From: Pseudomonas sp. R28(2017)
GTDB lineage: Bacteria > Pseudomonadota > Gammaproteobacteria > Pseudomonadales > Pseudomonadaceae
Assembly: GCF_002112505.1 (NCBI RefSeq)
Contig: NZ_NEHW01000026.1
Span: forward strand, 1 to 50,121
Direction of reading: 5' to 3'
DNA length: 50,121 bases
Shown here: positions 40,808 through 50,121 of the stretch, in pieces
How the letters are laid out: each line of letters starts with the position of its first letter
How positions within the stretch are numbered: the first letter of the stretch is position 1
The notes under the pieces: model-generated
Told to the model about the DNA's origin: nothing
What the model saw: the letters and a program-made list of their open reading frames with translations, nothing else
The model's database searches: none
Made by a program: the position numbers and the translations under genes

Positions 40808-40897
40808 ATGTACATGCTCGACGGTCTGTCACTGCTGCTGGCAGTGGCGTTGGCGGTTTACCTGCTGGTGGCGCTGCTGCGCGCCGATCGCAGCTAG
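40808..40897 (+). CDS. kdpF: Potassium-transporting ATPase subunit KdpF
   Basis: A 29-residue single-helix membrane peptide (MYMLDGLSLLLAVALAVYLL, then VALLRADRS). Small KdpF peptides stabilise the KdpFABC complex and bind beside KdpA. AGGGGAG lies eight bases before the ATG, and kdpA begins nine bases after its TAG. An ATG two codons further in is also possible. The place and size are diagnostic, although the gene is too short for common gene-finding cut-offs. Confidence 0.88.
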   Translation: MYMLDGLSLLLAVALAVYLLVALLRADRS

Positions 40898-40906
40898 GGA
40901 GCGGCC

Positions 40907-42601
40907 ATGCACAGTTACGATTACGCTTTGCTAGTGGCATTTTTCGCCATCGTGCTGTTGCCGGCACCCTGGCTCGGGCGTTTCTACTACAGGGTCATGG
41001 AGGGGCAGCGCACCTGGCTGACGCCCGTGTTGGGGCCGGTGGAGCGGGGCTGCTATCGCCTGGCCGGGGTGCGCGCCGACCAGGAACAGAACTGGCGGCA
41101 GTACACCCTGGCCCTGCTGGCCTTCAACCTGGCGGGCTTCCTGTTGCTGTTCGCCGTGCTTCTGCTGCAGGGCTACCTGCCACTCAACCCGCAGCACCTG
41201 CCCGGCCAGGGGTGGTCGCTGGCGTTCAACACGGCGGTGAGCTTCGTCACCAACACCAACTGGCAGGCCTACAGCGGCGAGGCGTCGGTCAGCTACCTGA
41301 GCCAGATGCTCGGCCTGACCGTGCAGAACTTCGTCAGCGCCGCCACCGGCCTGGCCGTGCTGGTCGCCCTGTGCCGTGGCATCGCCCGCCGCTCCAGCAC
41401 CAGCCTGGGCAACTTCTGGGTCGACATGACCCGCGCCACCCTCTACGGCCTGCTGCCGCTGTGCCTGCTGCTGGCGCTACTGCTGGTCTGGCAGGGCGTG
41501 CCGCAGACTTTCGCCGACTACGCCCACGCCGTGACCCTGCAGGGCGCCGACCAGACCATTGCGCTGGGCCCGGCCGCCAGCCAGATCGCCATCAAGCAGC
41601 TGGGCACCAACGGTGGCGGCTTCTTCGGTGTGAACTCGGCGCACCCGTTCGAGAACCCTACGGCCTGGAGCAACCTGTTCGAGGTGGCCTCGATCATCCT
41701 GATCCCGGTGGCGCTGGTGTTCACGTTTGGTCACTACGTCAAGGACCTGCGCCAGAGTCGCGCAATCATCGCCTGCATGCTCGGCCTGTTCCTGCTGGGC
41801 GGTGCCACTGCGCTGTGGTCGGAACACCAGCCGAACCCGGCACTGGAAAGCGCCCAGGTGCAACAGAGCGCGCCCATGGAAGGCAAGGAGAGCCGCTTCG
41901 GCACCACCGGTTCGGTGCTGTGGACAGTAACCACCACGGCAGCCTCCAACGGCTCGGTCAATGCCATGCACGACAGCCTCAACCCGCTGACCGGCATGGT
42001 CGCGATGGTCAACATGATGGTTGGCGAGGTGATCTTCGGCGGCGTCGGCGCCGGGCTCTACGGCATGCTGCTGTTCGTGCTGATTGCTGTGTTCCTGGCC
42101 GGCCTGATGATTGGCCGCACGCCGGAATACCTCGGCAAGAAGCTTCAGGCGCGGGAAGTGCAGTTGCTGGTGGCGACCCTGCTGGTGATGCCAGTTGGCG
42201 TGCTGGTGCTCGCGGCCATCGCCGCCAGCCTGCCAGGGCCAGCCAGTGCAGTAAGCAACCTGGGCGCCCATGGCTTCAGTCAGCTGCTTTACGCCTATAC
42301 CTCGGCCACCGCCAACAATGGTTCGGCGTTCGCCGGGTTTGGCGCCAACACCGTGTTCCATAACGTGATGATCGGCCTGGCCATGCTGATCGGCCGCTTC
42401 GGCTACATCCTGCCGATCCTGGCCCTGGCCGGCAGCCTGGCGGCGAAGAAGAGCGCGCCCCAGGGCATGAACAGTTTTCCCACCCATGGCCCGCTGTTCG
42501 CCTGCCTGTTGCTGGTGACCATCCTGCTGGTCGGTGGCCTGACCTTCCTGCCGACCCTGGCCCTCGGGCCGATCGCCGAACAACTGAGCCTGGGTTTCTG
42601 A
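40907..42601 (+). CDS. kdpA: Potassium-transporting ATPase subunit KdpA
   Basis: The 564-residue channel-like subunit selects and conducts K+ in the KdpFABC complex. It has ten membrane helices and four selectivity-filter-like repeats, two of which are visible as FVTNTNWQAYSGE and QLGTNGGGFFGVNSAHPFENPT; TATTNGSAFAG-type and NMMVGEVIFGG regions give the other two (here TSATANNGSAFAGFG and MVNMMVGEVIFGGVG). AGGGAGC precedes the ATG. The complete kdpFABC set allows growth at very low external potassium. Confidence 0.97.
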   Translation: MHSYDYALLVAFFAIVLLPAPWLGRFYYRVMEGQRTWLTPVLGPVERGCYRLAGVRADQEQNWRQYTLALLAFNLAGFLLLFAVLLLQGYLPLNPQHLPGQGWSLAFNTAVSFVTNTNWQAYSGEASVSYLSQMLGLTVQNFVSAATGLAVLVALCRGIARRSSTSLGNFWVDMTRATLYGLLPLCLLLALLLVWQGVPQTFADYAHAVTLQGADQTIALGPAASQIAIKQLGTNGGGFFGVNSAHPFENPTAWSNLFEVASIILIPVALVFTFGHYVKDLRQSRAIIACMLGLFLLGGATALWSEHQPNPALESAQVQQSAPMEGKESRFGTTGSVLWTVTTTAASNGSVNAMHDSLNPLTGMVAMVNMMVGEVIFGGVGAGLYGMLLFVLIAVFLAGLMIGRTPEYLGKKLQAREVQLLVATLLVMPVGVLVLAAIAASLPGPASAVSNLGAHGFSQLLYAYTSATANNGSAFAGFGANTVFHNVMIGLAMLIGRFGYILPILALAGSLAAKKSAPQGMNSFPTHGPLFACLLLVTILLVGGLTFLPTLALGPIAEQLSLGF

Positions 42602-42611
42602 GGAATCATCC

Positions 42612-44666
<2,055 letters not shown>

Positions 44667-44676
44667 GGAGGCCATC

Positions 44677-45222
44677 ATGAACCGTTACGTACGCCCGGCG
44701 TTGAGCCTGATTCTGCTGATGACCGTGGTCACGGGTGCGCTGTACCCGCTGGTGGTGACCGGGGTTGCCCAGCTGGCGTTCCCCAAGCAGGCCAATGGCA
44801 GCCTGGTGCGCGATGCGCACGGCCAGGTGCGCGGATCGGCCCTTATTGCCCAGGATTTCCAGGGCGATGGCTGGTTCCATTCACGGCCTTCGGCGGGTGC
44901 TTTTGCCACCGTGGCCAGCAGCGCGAGCAACCTGGCACCGAGCAACCCGGCGCTGGCCGAACGGGTCAAAGGTGATGCCGCGGCGCTGTACCAGGCGCAG
45001 TTGGGGCCGGTGCCCCAGGCCTTGCTGACCACCTCTGGCAGCGGCCTGGACCCGCACTTGCCACCGGCAGCGGTGGTTTACCAGATTCCCCGAGTAGCCG
45101 CAGCGCGGCAGGTGCCGGTGGAGCGCTTGCAAGCCTTGCTGGAAGAGGCCACCCTCCACCCATTGATCGGGCCACCGGTGGTCAATGTGCTGGCCTTGAA
45201 CCAGGCACTGGAACATCTTTGA
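44677..45222 (+). CDS. kdpC: Potassium-transporting ATPase subunit KdpC
   Basis: A 181-residue subunit with one N-terminal membrane helix (about 7-30) and a periplasmic domain, the chaperone-like part of KdpFABC. Family motifs are MTVVTGALYPLVVTG, ALIAQDFQGDGWFHSRPSA, and GSGLDPHLPPAA followed by QIPRVA, and the C-terminal VNVLALNQAL. GAGGAGG is a strong ribosome binding site. It is the last structural gene of kdpFABC; a hairpin and a REP pair follow. Confidence 0.97.
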   Translation: MNRYVRPALSLILLMTVVTGALYPLVVTGVAQLAFPKQANGSLVRDAHGQVRGSALIAQDFQGDGWFHSRPSAGAFATVASSASNLAPSNPALAERVKGDAAALYQAQLGPVPQALLTTSGSGLDPHLPPAAVVYQIPRVAAARQVPVERLQALLEEATLHPLIGPPVVNVLALNQALEHL

Positions 45223-45226
45223 CCGG

Positions 45227-45243
45227 GGGCCGCTCTGCGGCCC
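45227..45243 (+). terminator. Hairpin after kdpC
   Basis: GGGCCGC-TCT-GCGGCCC, a 7-bp perfect stem four bases after the kdpC stop, without a T-tract; it adjoins the REP pair. Confidence 0.5.
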
Positions 45244-45328
45244 TTCGCGGGCTTGCCCGCTCCCACAGGGATCGCCACAGCTTTCATGCCAGTGGTATCC
45301 CTGTGGGAGCGGGCAAGCCCGCGAAGGC
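45241..45328. repeat. Inverted REP pair between kdpC and kdpD
   Basis: Perfect 31-bp arms (45242-45272 and 45297-45327) with the GCGGGC palindrome core. Compared with the pair at 27404, the core reads GCTTGCC on the left instead of GCAAGCC, so the central palindrome is inverted. The long hairpin lies within the kdpFABC-kdpDE gap and may uncouple expression of the pump from that of its sensor. Confidence 0.92.
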
Positions 45329-45381
45329 CTGCAGAGCAGGCCCAGGGAATACGCAAAAGCGCAAATGCTGAAGGATGAAAC

Positions 45382-48036
45382 ATGAGTGACTCCACCCGCG
45401 CAGACGCGCTGTTGGCCAACCTCCCACGTAGCGGTCGCGGCCGGCTCAAGGTCTTCCTCGGCGCCGCCCCAGGCGTGGGCAAGACCTTCGCCATGCTCCA
45501 GGCAGCCCATGCCCAGCAACGCCAAGGTGTGCAGGTGTTGGCCGGGGTGGTCGAAACCCATGGCCGTAGCGAAACCGAAGCGTTGCTCGGCGGCCTGCTC
45601 CAGCAGCCCCTGCTGCGCAGCGAATACCGTGGCGTCACCCTTGAGGAAATGGACCTTGACGGCCTGCTCAATGCTGCCCCGACCCTGGCCCTGGTCGACG
45701 AACTGGCCCACACCAACGCCCCCGGCAGCCGCCACGCCAAACGCTGGCAGGACGTGCAGGAGCTGCTCGCCGCCGGTATCGACGTGTACACCACGGTCAA
45801 CGTCCAGCACCTGGAAAGCCTCAACGACAAGGTCCGTGGCATTACCGGCGTGCAGGTGCGCGAAACCCTGCCGGACTGGGTGCTGCAGGAAGCCTTCGAG
45901 CTGGTGCTGATCGACCTGCCGCCACGTGAACTGCTCGAGCGCCTGCGCGAAGGCAAGGTCTACGTGCCGGAGCAGGCGCGGGCCGCCATCGACGCGTACT
46001 TCTCGCAAACCAACCTTACCGCCCTGCGCGAGCTGGCCATGCAGACCGCCGCCGCCCAGGTCGACGCCGACCTGGCCCACGGATACCGCCTGCGCGGCGA
46101 AGCGGCGCCGGCCTTGCGTGGGCGCCTGCTGGTGGGCGTGGATGGCGATGACCAGGCCGAGCGCCTGGTGCGCCATGCCAGCCGCGTTGCCCAGCGCCGC
46201 CACCTGCCGTGGAGCCTGGTGCACGTCGACAACGGCCGGCTGCGCGACGAAGCCGCGCGCCAGCGCCTGCAGGCGGCCCAGCAACTGGCCGAGCGCCTGG
46301 GGGGCGAGGTGGTGTTGCTGCGTGCCGGCGAGGTGGCGCGGACCTTGATCCAGCACGCCAGTGAGCGCCGTGCCAGCCTGGTACTGGTCGGGCAATCCCG
46401 TGACCGGCTGCGCCGACGCCTGTTCGGCGCCGGTGTCGCCACCCGGCTGCTGCGCGAAAGCCATGGCCTGGAGATCAACGTGCTCGACCGCGACAGCCAG
46501 GCACGCCCGGCGCGTGCAGCGGTCAGCAGGGTGTGGGTCTGGCGCCATTACCTGCTGGCGCTGCTGGCCACGATGTTGGCAGCCGGCCTGGCGTGGGGCG
46601 TGTCGAGCGTGCTGGCGCTGCCCAACATCTCGCTGGTGTTCCTCGCCGCCGTGCTGCTGGTGGCCGTGCGCAGCAGCCTGGGCCCGGCGCTGGCCTGCGC
46701 GGCGCTGTCGTTCCTGACCTACGATTTCCTGTTCATTCCGCCAAACTTCTCGTTCAGCATCCAGCGCGAGGAAGACGTGCTGACGCTGGTGTTCTTCCTG
46801 CTCATGGCGGCCCTCACCGGCAACCTTGCGGCCCGCCAGCGCAGCCAGCTGCAGGCCCTGCGGGAAACCCAGGCGCAGACCAACCAGCTGCTCGACCTGT
46901 CGCGCCGGCTGACCGTGGCCACCGACCGCCAGGCGGTGTTCAATGCCGCCGGCCGCCACCTCAATGGCTGGAAAGACGTGCAGGTGTGCCTGCTGGAGCG
47001 CAACAGCGAAGGCCTGCTGCAGCTGGCCAGCGGCGAATCCCAGGCCTTGAGCGACAACGAGCGCGCCGCCGCCGAGTGGGCCTGGCAGCACGGCCAGGCC
47101 GCTGGCCACGGCAGCGATACCTTGCCCAACGGCCGTTGGTGGTGGTGGCCACTGGCAGTGGACGATCAGCCCCTGGCACTGCTTGGTGTGCGCCCACGCT
47201 CTGGCGAGCCGTTGAGCGCGCAGCGCCGACGCCTGCTGATGGCCCTGGGGCAACCCCTGGCCCAGGCCCTGGCCCGCGCGCGGCTGGCCGAACAACTCGA
47301 AGCCGCCCGCCTGCACGGCGAAACCGAGCAGTTGCGCAGTGCCTTGCTCGCCTCGGTGTCCCACGACCTGCGCACCCCGCTGACGGCCATGCGTGGCAGC
47401 ATCGACAGCCTGCTGGCACTGGGCGAAGCAATCCCCGTCGAGGACCGCCGCGAGCTGCTCGAAGGCACGCGCAACGAAGCCGAACGCCTGGACCGCTACA
47501 TCCAGAACCTGCTCGACATGACCCGCCTCGGCCACGGCGGCCTCAAGCTTGCCCGTGACTGGGTGGCCCCCGCCGATATCGTCGGCAGTGCCCTCAACCG
47601 CCTGCGCGCGGTACTGGCGCCGCTGCGCGTGCACACCGATGTGCCCGCTGAACTGCCGCTGCTGTTCGTGCACGCCGCGTTGATCGAGCAGGCGCTGATC
47701 AATGTGCTGGAAAACGCCGCACGCTTCTCGCCCGTGCAAGGCCGCCTGGAACTGCAGGTAACGGTGCATGACGAGCAGTTGCACTTCGCCGTCAGCGACC
47801 AGGGGCCCGGGATCCCGGTGGCCGAGCGCGAGAAGATCTTCGACATGTTCTACACCGCTGCCCGTGGCGATCGCGGCGGCCAGGGCACCGGCCTGGGCCT
47901 GGCGATCTGCCAGGGCATGATCGGTGCCCACGGCGGGCAGATCCTGGTCGGCGAAGGCATCGATGGCCACGGCACCTGCATCACTCTATGCTTGCCGCTG
48001 CCCCAACAACCTGAAGCCGAAAGCGAAACCCCATGA
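45382..48036 (+). CDS. kdpD: Sensor histidine kinase KdpD
   Basis: The 884-residue sensor of K+ limitation and turgor has an N-terminal KdpD domain with the Walker A loop GAAPGVGKT (27-35) and DELAHTNAPGSRHAKRWQDV, a universal-stress-protein domain (about 245-370, with GQSRDRLRRRLFG), four membrane helices (about 395-490), a GAF-like region (about 500-640), HisKA with phospho-His661 in ASVSHDLRTPLTAMRGSID, and a HATPase domain (INVLENAARFS, DQGPGI, GTGLGLAI). It is complete. It overlaps kdpE by four bases. The 1029-residue frame on the other strand is a shadow. Confidence 0.97.
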   Translation: MSDSTRADALLANLPRSGRGRLKVFLGAAPGVGKTFAMLQAAHAQQRQGVQVLAGVVETHGRSETEALLGGLLQQPLLRSEYRGVTLEEMDLDGLLNAAPTLALVDELAHTNAPGSRHAKRWQDVQELLAAGIDVYTTVNVQHLESLNDKVRGITGVQVRETLPDWVLQEAFELVLIDLPPRELLERLREGKVYVPEQARAAIDAYFSQTNLTALRELAMQTAAAQVDADLAHGYRLRGEAAPALRGRLLVGVDGDDQAERLVRHASRVAQRRHLPWSLVHVDNGRLRDEAARQRLQAAQQLAERLGGEVVLLRAGEVARTLIQHASERRASLVLVGQSRDRLRRRLFGAGVATRLLRESHGLEINVLDRDSQARPARAAVSRVWVWRHYLLALLATMLAAGLAWGVSSVLALPNISLVFLAAVLLVAVRSSLGPALACAALSFLTYDFLFIPPNFSFSIQREEDVLTLVFFLLMAALTGNLAARQRSQLQALRETQAQTNQLLDLSRRLTVATDRQAVFNAAGRHLNGWKDVQVCLLERNSEGLLQLASGESQALSDNERAAAEWAWQHGQAAGHGSDTLPNGRWWWWPLAVDDQPLALLGVRPRSGEPLSAQRRRLLMALGQPLAQALARARLAEQLEAARLHGETEQLRSALLASVSHDLRTPLTAMRGSIDSLLALGEAIPVEDRRELLEGTRNEAERLDRYIQNLLDMTRLGHGGLKLARDWVAPADIVGSALNRLRAVLAPLRVHTDVPAELPLLFVHAALIEQALINVLENAARFSPVQGRLELQVTVHDEQLHFAVSDQGPGIPVAEREKIFDMFYTAARGDRGGQGTGLGLAICQGMIGAHGGQILVGEGIDGHGTCITLCLPLPQQPEAESETP

Positions 48037-48728
48037 GCCAGTCCGCCACCCTGTTGGTCATCGACGATGAACCGCAGATCCGCAAGTTCCTGCGCATCAG
48101 CCTGAGCTCCCAGGGCTACAAGGTGATCGAGGCCGCCACCGGCAGCGAAGGGCTGGCCCAGGCGGCCCTGGCCAAGCCCGACCTGGTGGTGCTCGACCTC
48201 GGCCTGCCCGACATGGATGGCCAGCAGGTGCTGCGTGAATTGCGCGAGTGGAGCACAGTGCCGGTGCTGGTGCTGTCGGTGCGGGCCAGCGAAGTGCAGA
48301 AGGTCGACGCGCTGGATGGTGGTGCCAATGACTATGTGACCAAGCCTTTCGGCATCCAGGAATTTCTTGCCCGGGTGCGCGCACTGTTGCGCCAGGTGCC
48401 GCAGTCGGGCGGCAGCGAAGTGACGGCCAGCTTCGGGCCGCTGGTGGTGGACTTCGCTTTTCGCAAGGTGACGCTGGAGGGTTTGGAAATCGCACTGACG
48501 CGCAAGGAGTACGCACTGCTGGCGCAACTGGCCGGGCACCCGGGGCGGGTGATTACCCAGCAGCAGCTGCTCAAGGATATCTGGGGGCCGACCCATGTCG
48601 ACGACACCCACTACCTGCGGATCGTGGTGGGGCATCTGCGGCAGAAGCTCGGCGATGACCCGACGGCGCCACGGTTCATCATTACCGAGGCGGGGGTGGG
48701 GTATCGCCTGGTGGCACCTCAGCCCTGA
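48033..48728 (+). CDS. kdpE: Response regulator KdpE
   Basis: The 231-residue OmpR-type regulator has a receiver domain (about 6-118; acidic pocket DDEP, phospho-Asp55 in LVVLDLGLPD, and KPF) and a C-terminal winged helix (about 135-228, ALTRKEYALLAQLAGHPGRVITQQQLLKDIWG and YLRIVVGHLRQKLGDDP). When phosphorylated by KdpD it activates kdpFABC at low K+. Translation is coupled to kdpD through an ATGA overlap. Confidence 0.97.
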   Translation: MSQSATLLVIDDEPQIRKFLRISLSSQGYKVIEAATGSEGLAQAALAKPDLVVLDLGLPDMDGQQVLRELREWSTVPVLVLSVRASEVQKVDALDGGANDYVTKPFGIQEFLARVRALLRQVPQSGGSEVTASFGPLVVDFAFRKVTLEGLEIALTRKEYALLAQLAGHPGRVITQQQLLKDIWGPTHVDDTHYLRIVVGHLRQKLGDDPTAPRFIITEAGVGYRLVAPQP

Positions 48729-48730
48729 TG

Positions 48731-48826
48731 TGATCCCTGTGGGAGCGGGCATGCCCGCGAACACCGGCAAAGCCGGTGCCAAACTCCGCGGTGCTTGCTT
48801 CGCGGGCACGCCCGCTCCCACATGGG
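48731..48826. repeat. Inverted REP pair after kdpE
   Basis: 24-bp arms (48738-48761 and 48799-48822) with one mismatch, around a centre that holds a perfect hairpin CACCGGC-AAA-GCCGGTG (48762-48778). It lies between convergent kdpE and the LysR gene and may serve as their terminator. Confidence 0.88.
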
Positions 48827-48836
48827 CCGCGCTGTT

Positions 48837-49742
48837 TCAGGCCCTGGGTGGTTCTTTGTCGAAGAGCTGACGCATCACTTCCAGATAACGCCTGGCGCCC
48901 AAGCCCAACGGTCGTGGTTTCAGCCAGATAATGTCCACCCACAACCGCAACCGACTGGCCATGTTGTCAAAGCGCACCTCGGCCAGCGCCCCCGAGGCAA
49001 TCAGCGGCTCCACCAGCGGCTGTGGCAGGTAGGCCCAACCCAGGCCGGATTGCACCAGGTCGAGCGTCGCCAGGTAGCTGTCGGTCAACCATATGCGCCG
49101 CGACAGCACCATGCGCGGGTCCGAACCGGTGGCCTTGCCAGAGGCCACGATGATCTGCCGCTGTTCGGCAAACGCTTCCTCAGGCAGCGGCATACCGCTG
49201 TTGCTGCCTGCGGGGTGGCGTGGCGAGGCGACGGCCACCAGCAGCTGGCTGCCGGCTTCGAGAAAAGACTCGCGCTCATCGATCCCCGGCCGTTCGAACA
49301 CCAGCGCCAGCTGCACGCTGCCTTCATGCAGCAGGCGCACCGCCTCGGTCTGGGTCGCCGAGCGCACTTCGATCTCCAGGCTGGGGAATTCCTTCGCCAG
49401 GGTTGCCAGTGGCTGGCTCCAGCGGCCGGTCTGCAGCTCCGGGGCCATGGCGATGGTCAGGCGCTTTTCCAGCCCCTGGTGCAGTTGCAGGGCCTGGGCG
49501 TCGAGCAGGTTGAGCTGGCAGATCACCTGCCGGGCCTGGGGCTCCAGGGCCAGGGCGGCGCTGGTCGGCAGGGCTTTACGTGTCGCCCGGTCGAACAGGG
49601 CCAGGTCCAGTTCGGCCTCCAGTTGCGCAATGGCCATGCTCACGGCCGACGGTACCCGCCCCAGCTTGCGCGCGGCGGCAGAGAACGAACCCGCCTCCAG
49701 CACGGCGAGGAAAATTGCCAGGGAGTCACTGCTGAAGGCCAT
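48837..49742 (-). CDS. LysR-family transcriptional regulator
   Basis: The 301-residue protein begins with the LysR helix-turn-helix (about 1-62: SDSLAIFLAVLEAGSFSAAARKLGRVPSAVSMAIAQLEAELDLALF), followed by the linker and a two-lobed effector-binding domain (about 90-290). The ligand is unknown. No divergent or adjacent catabolic gene is visible to the right within the window, where a repeat element occupies the intergenic space. The ATG at the complement of 49740-49742 has no strong ribosome binding site but gives the usual N-terminus. Confidence 0.93.
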   Translation of the reverse strand: MAFSSDSLAIFLAVLEAGSFSAAARKLGRVPSAVSMAIAQLEAELDLALFDRATRKALPTSAALALEPQARQVICQLNLLDAQALQLHQGLEKRLTIAMAPELQTGRWSQPLATLAKEFPSLEIEVRSATQTEAVRLLHEGSVQLALVFERPGIDERESFLEAGSQLLVAVASPRHPAGSNSGMPLPEEAFAEQRQIIVASGKATGSDPRMVLSRRIWLTDSYLATLDLVQSGLGWAYLPQPLVEPLIASGALAEVRFDNMASRLRLWVDIIWLKPRPLGLGARRYLEVMRQLFDKEPPRA

Positions 49743-50121
49743 GTTGATTGAAACCTGCTGTCGGGGAAGGTTGTGAGAAAGAGTAATGGATTGAATTGAG
49801 AGAATGTATCTGGGCTGCTAGAGGTTGGCCTGGAGATGTTCAGCGCCTGTGAGATCGAGCGCCGCCCGCGCGGCGCATCGCGAGCTGCGCTCGCTCCTAC
49901 GTTTGTTTCGGGCCAGTAACGCCTGCGACAGGCGCGCGCGACCGCCTTGTTTGTACGACGCAATATCAAGCCATGCGCCAAGGCGCCCGCGCGCAAATCT
50001 CCCAGGAATAATTGGCCCGAAACAAACGTAGGAGCCAACTGTCTTTCGCTTCCACCCGACCAACGCACATATCAGGGTGGGCAGGCGCTAAGTCTGCCTT
50101 CCCGATACACCTTCAAACTGG
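49743..50121. other. Right-end intergenic region
   Basis: No gene was found in these 379 bases. They hold the LysR upstream region (49743 to about 49840), the inverted-repeat element described separately, and about 85 bases at the right end in which nothing is recognised. Confidence 0.7.
49841..50035. repeat. Non-coding inverted-repeat element (possible MITE)
   Basis: Perfect 23-bp inverted arms lie at 49893-49915 and 50013-50035 (GCTCCTACGTTTGTTTCGGG plus CCA, and its complement), enclosing 97 bases. Inside are a hairpin CGCCTG-CGA-CAGGCG (49920-49934) and GC-rich stretches that can pair. To the left, GCGCCGC-CCGC-GCGGCGC (49859-49876) nested within GAGC/GCTC arms looks like an added structural module. 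No coding frame fits. It is probably a mobile or structural repeat family of P. putida-type genomes; copy number cannot be checked here. Confidence 0.6.

Noticed and set aside
44881..47970. A 1029-codon minus-strand frame opposite kdpC-kdpD
   Set aside because: Shadow of kdpD; it runs through the REP pair and has no recognisable domain.

Overview
The window is a 50.1 kb piece of chromosome from a Pseudomonas species, most likely of the P. putida group. The evidence is the high GC content, the gene order (etfA ... gltA / sdhCDAB-sucAB-lpdG-sucCD ... htpG ... fabBA ... gpsA ... kdpFABCDE) and several inverted pairs of a GCGGGCnnGCCCGC-type REP sequence typical of that group. No tRNA, rRNA, CRISPR array, transposase, integrase or prophage was seen. 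Almost every gene is intact; the only cut gene is etfA at the left edge.

Layout. 1-2200: the 3' end of etfA with a strong terminator, then three co-directional envelope genes (periplasmic solute-binding protein, DUF4398 lipoprotein, OmpA-family lipoprotein). 2201-5374: a MocR/PdxR-type regulator, an exported basic protein, and a YkgJ Cys-cluster plus START-domain gene pair behind a promoter that carries a PsrA-like box. 5441-18416: the TCA block. gltA is read leftwards; sdhCDAB, sucAB, lpdG and sucCD are read rightwards from one good sigma70 promoter, with structured intergenic RNAs before sucA, lpdG and sucC. Together these genes make citrate synthase, succinate dehydrogenase (complex II), 2-oxoglutarate dehydrogenase (E1-E2-E3) and succinyl-CoA synthetase.

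18417-27400: single housekeeping and accessory genes: brnQ, a DUF599 membrane protein, a small lipoprotein, two overlapping hotdog thioesterases, htpG with a recognisable heat-shock (sigma32) promoter, a dienelactone hydrolase, a pirin and an exported amidohydrolase. 27572-34487 (all leftwards): fabB and fabA for unsaturated fatty acid synthesis, preceded by a tightly overlapping trio of hybrid sensor kinase, periplasmic binding protein and TonB-dependent receptor. That trio is the best candidate here for a little-described signalling system. 34607-40631: gpsA-DUF4389-sixA, a small helical protein, two overlapping alpha/beta hydrolases, a DUF4892 gene with a 20-codon overlapping leader ORF, and an AI-2E/PerM family transporter.

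40808-48728: the high-affinity potassium uptake operon kdpF-A-B-C, then the kdpD-kdpE two-component system that controls it, split by a REP pair. 48837-49742: a LysR regulator. The last about 300 bases hold no gene but an inverted-repeat element with perfect 23-bp arms that looks like a non-coding mobile or structural repeat.

All family assignments come from reading the translated sequence; no database search was run.
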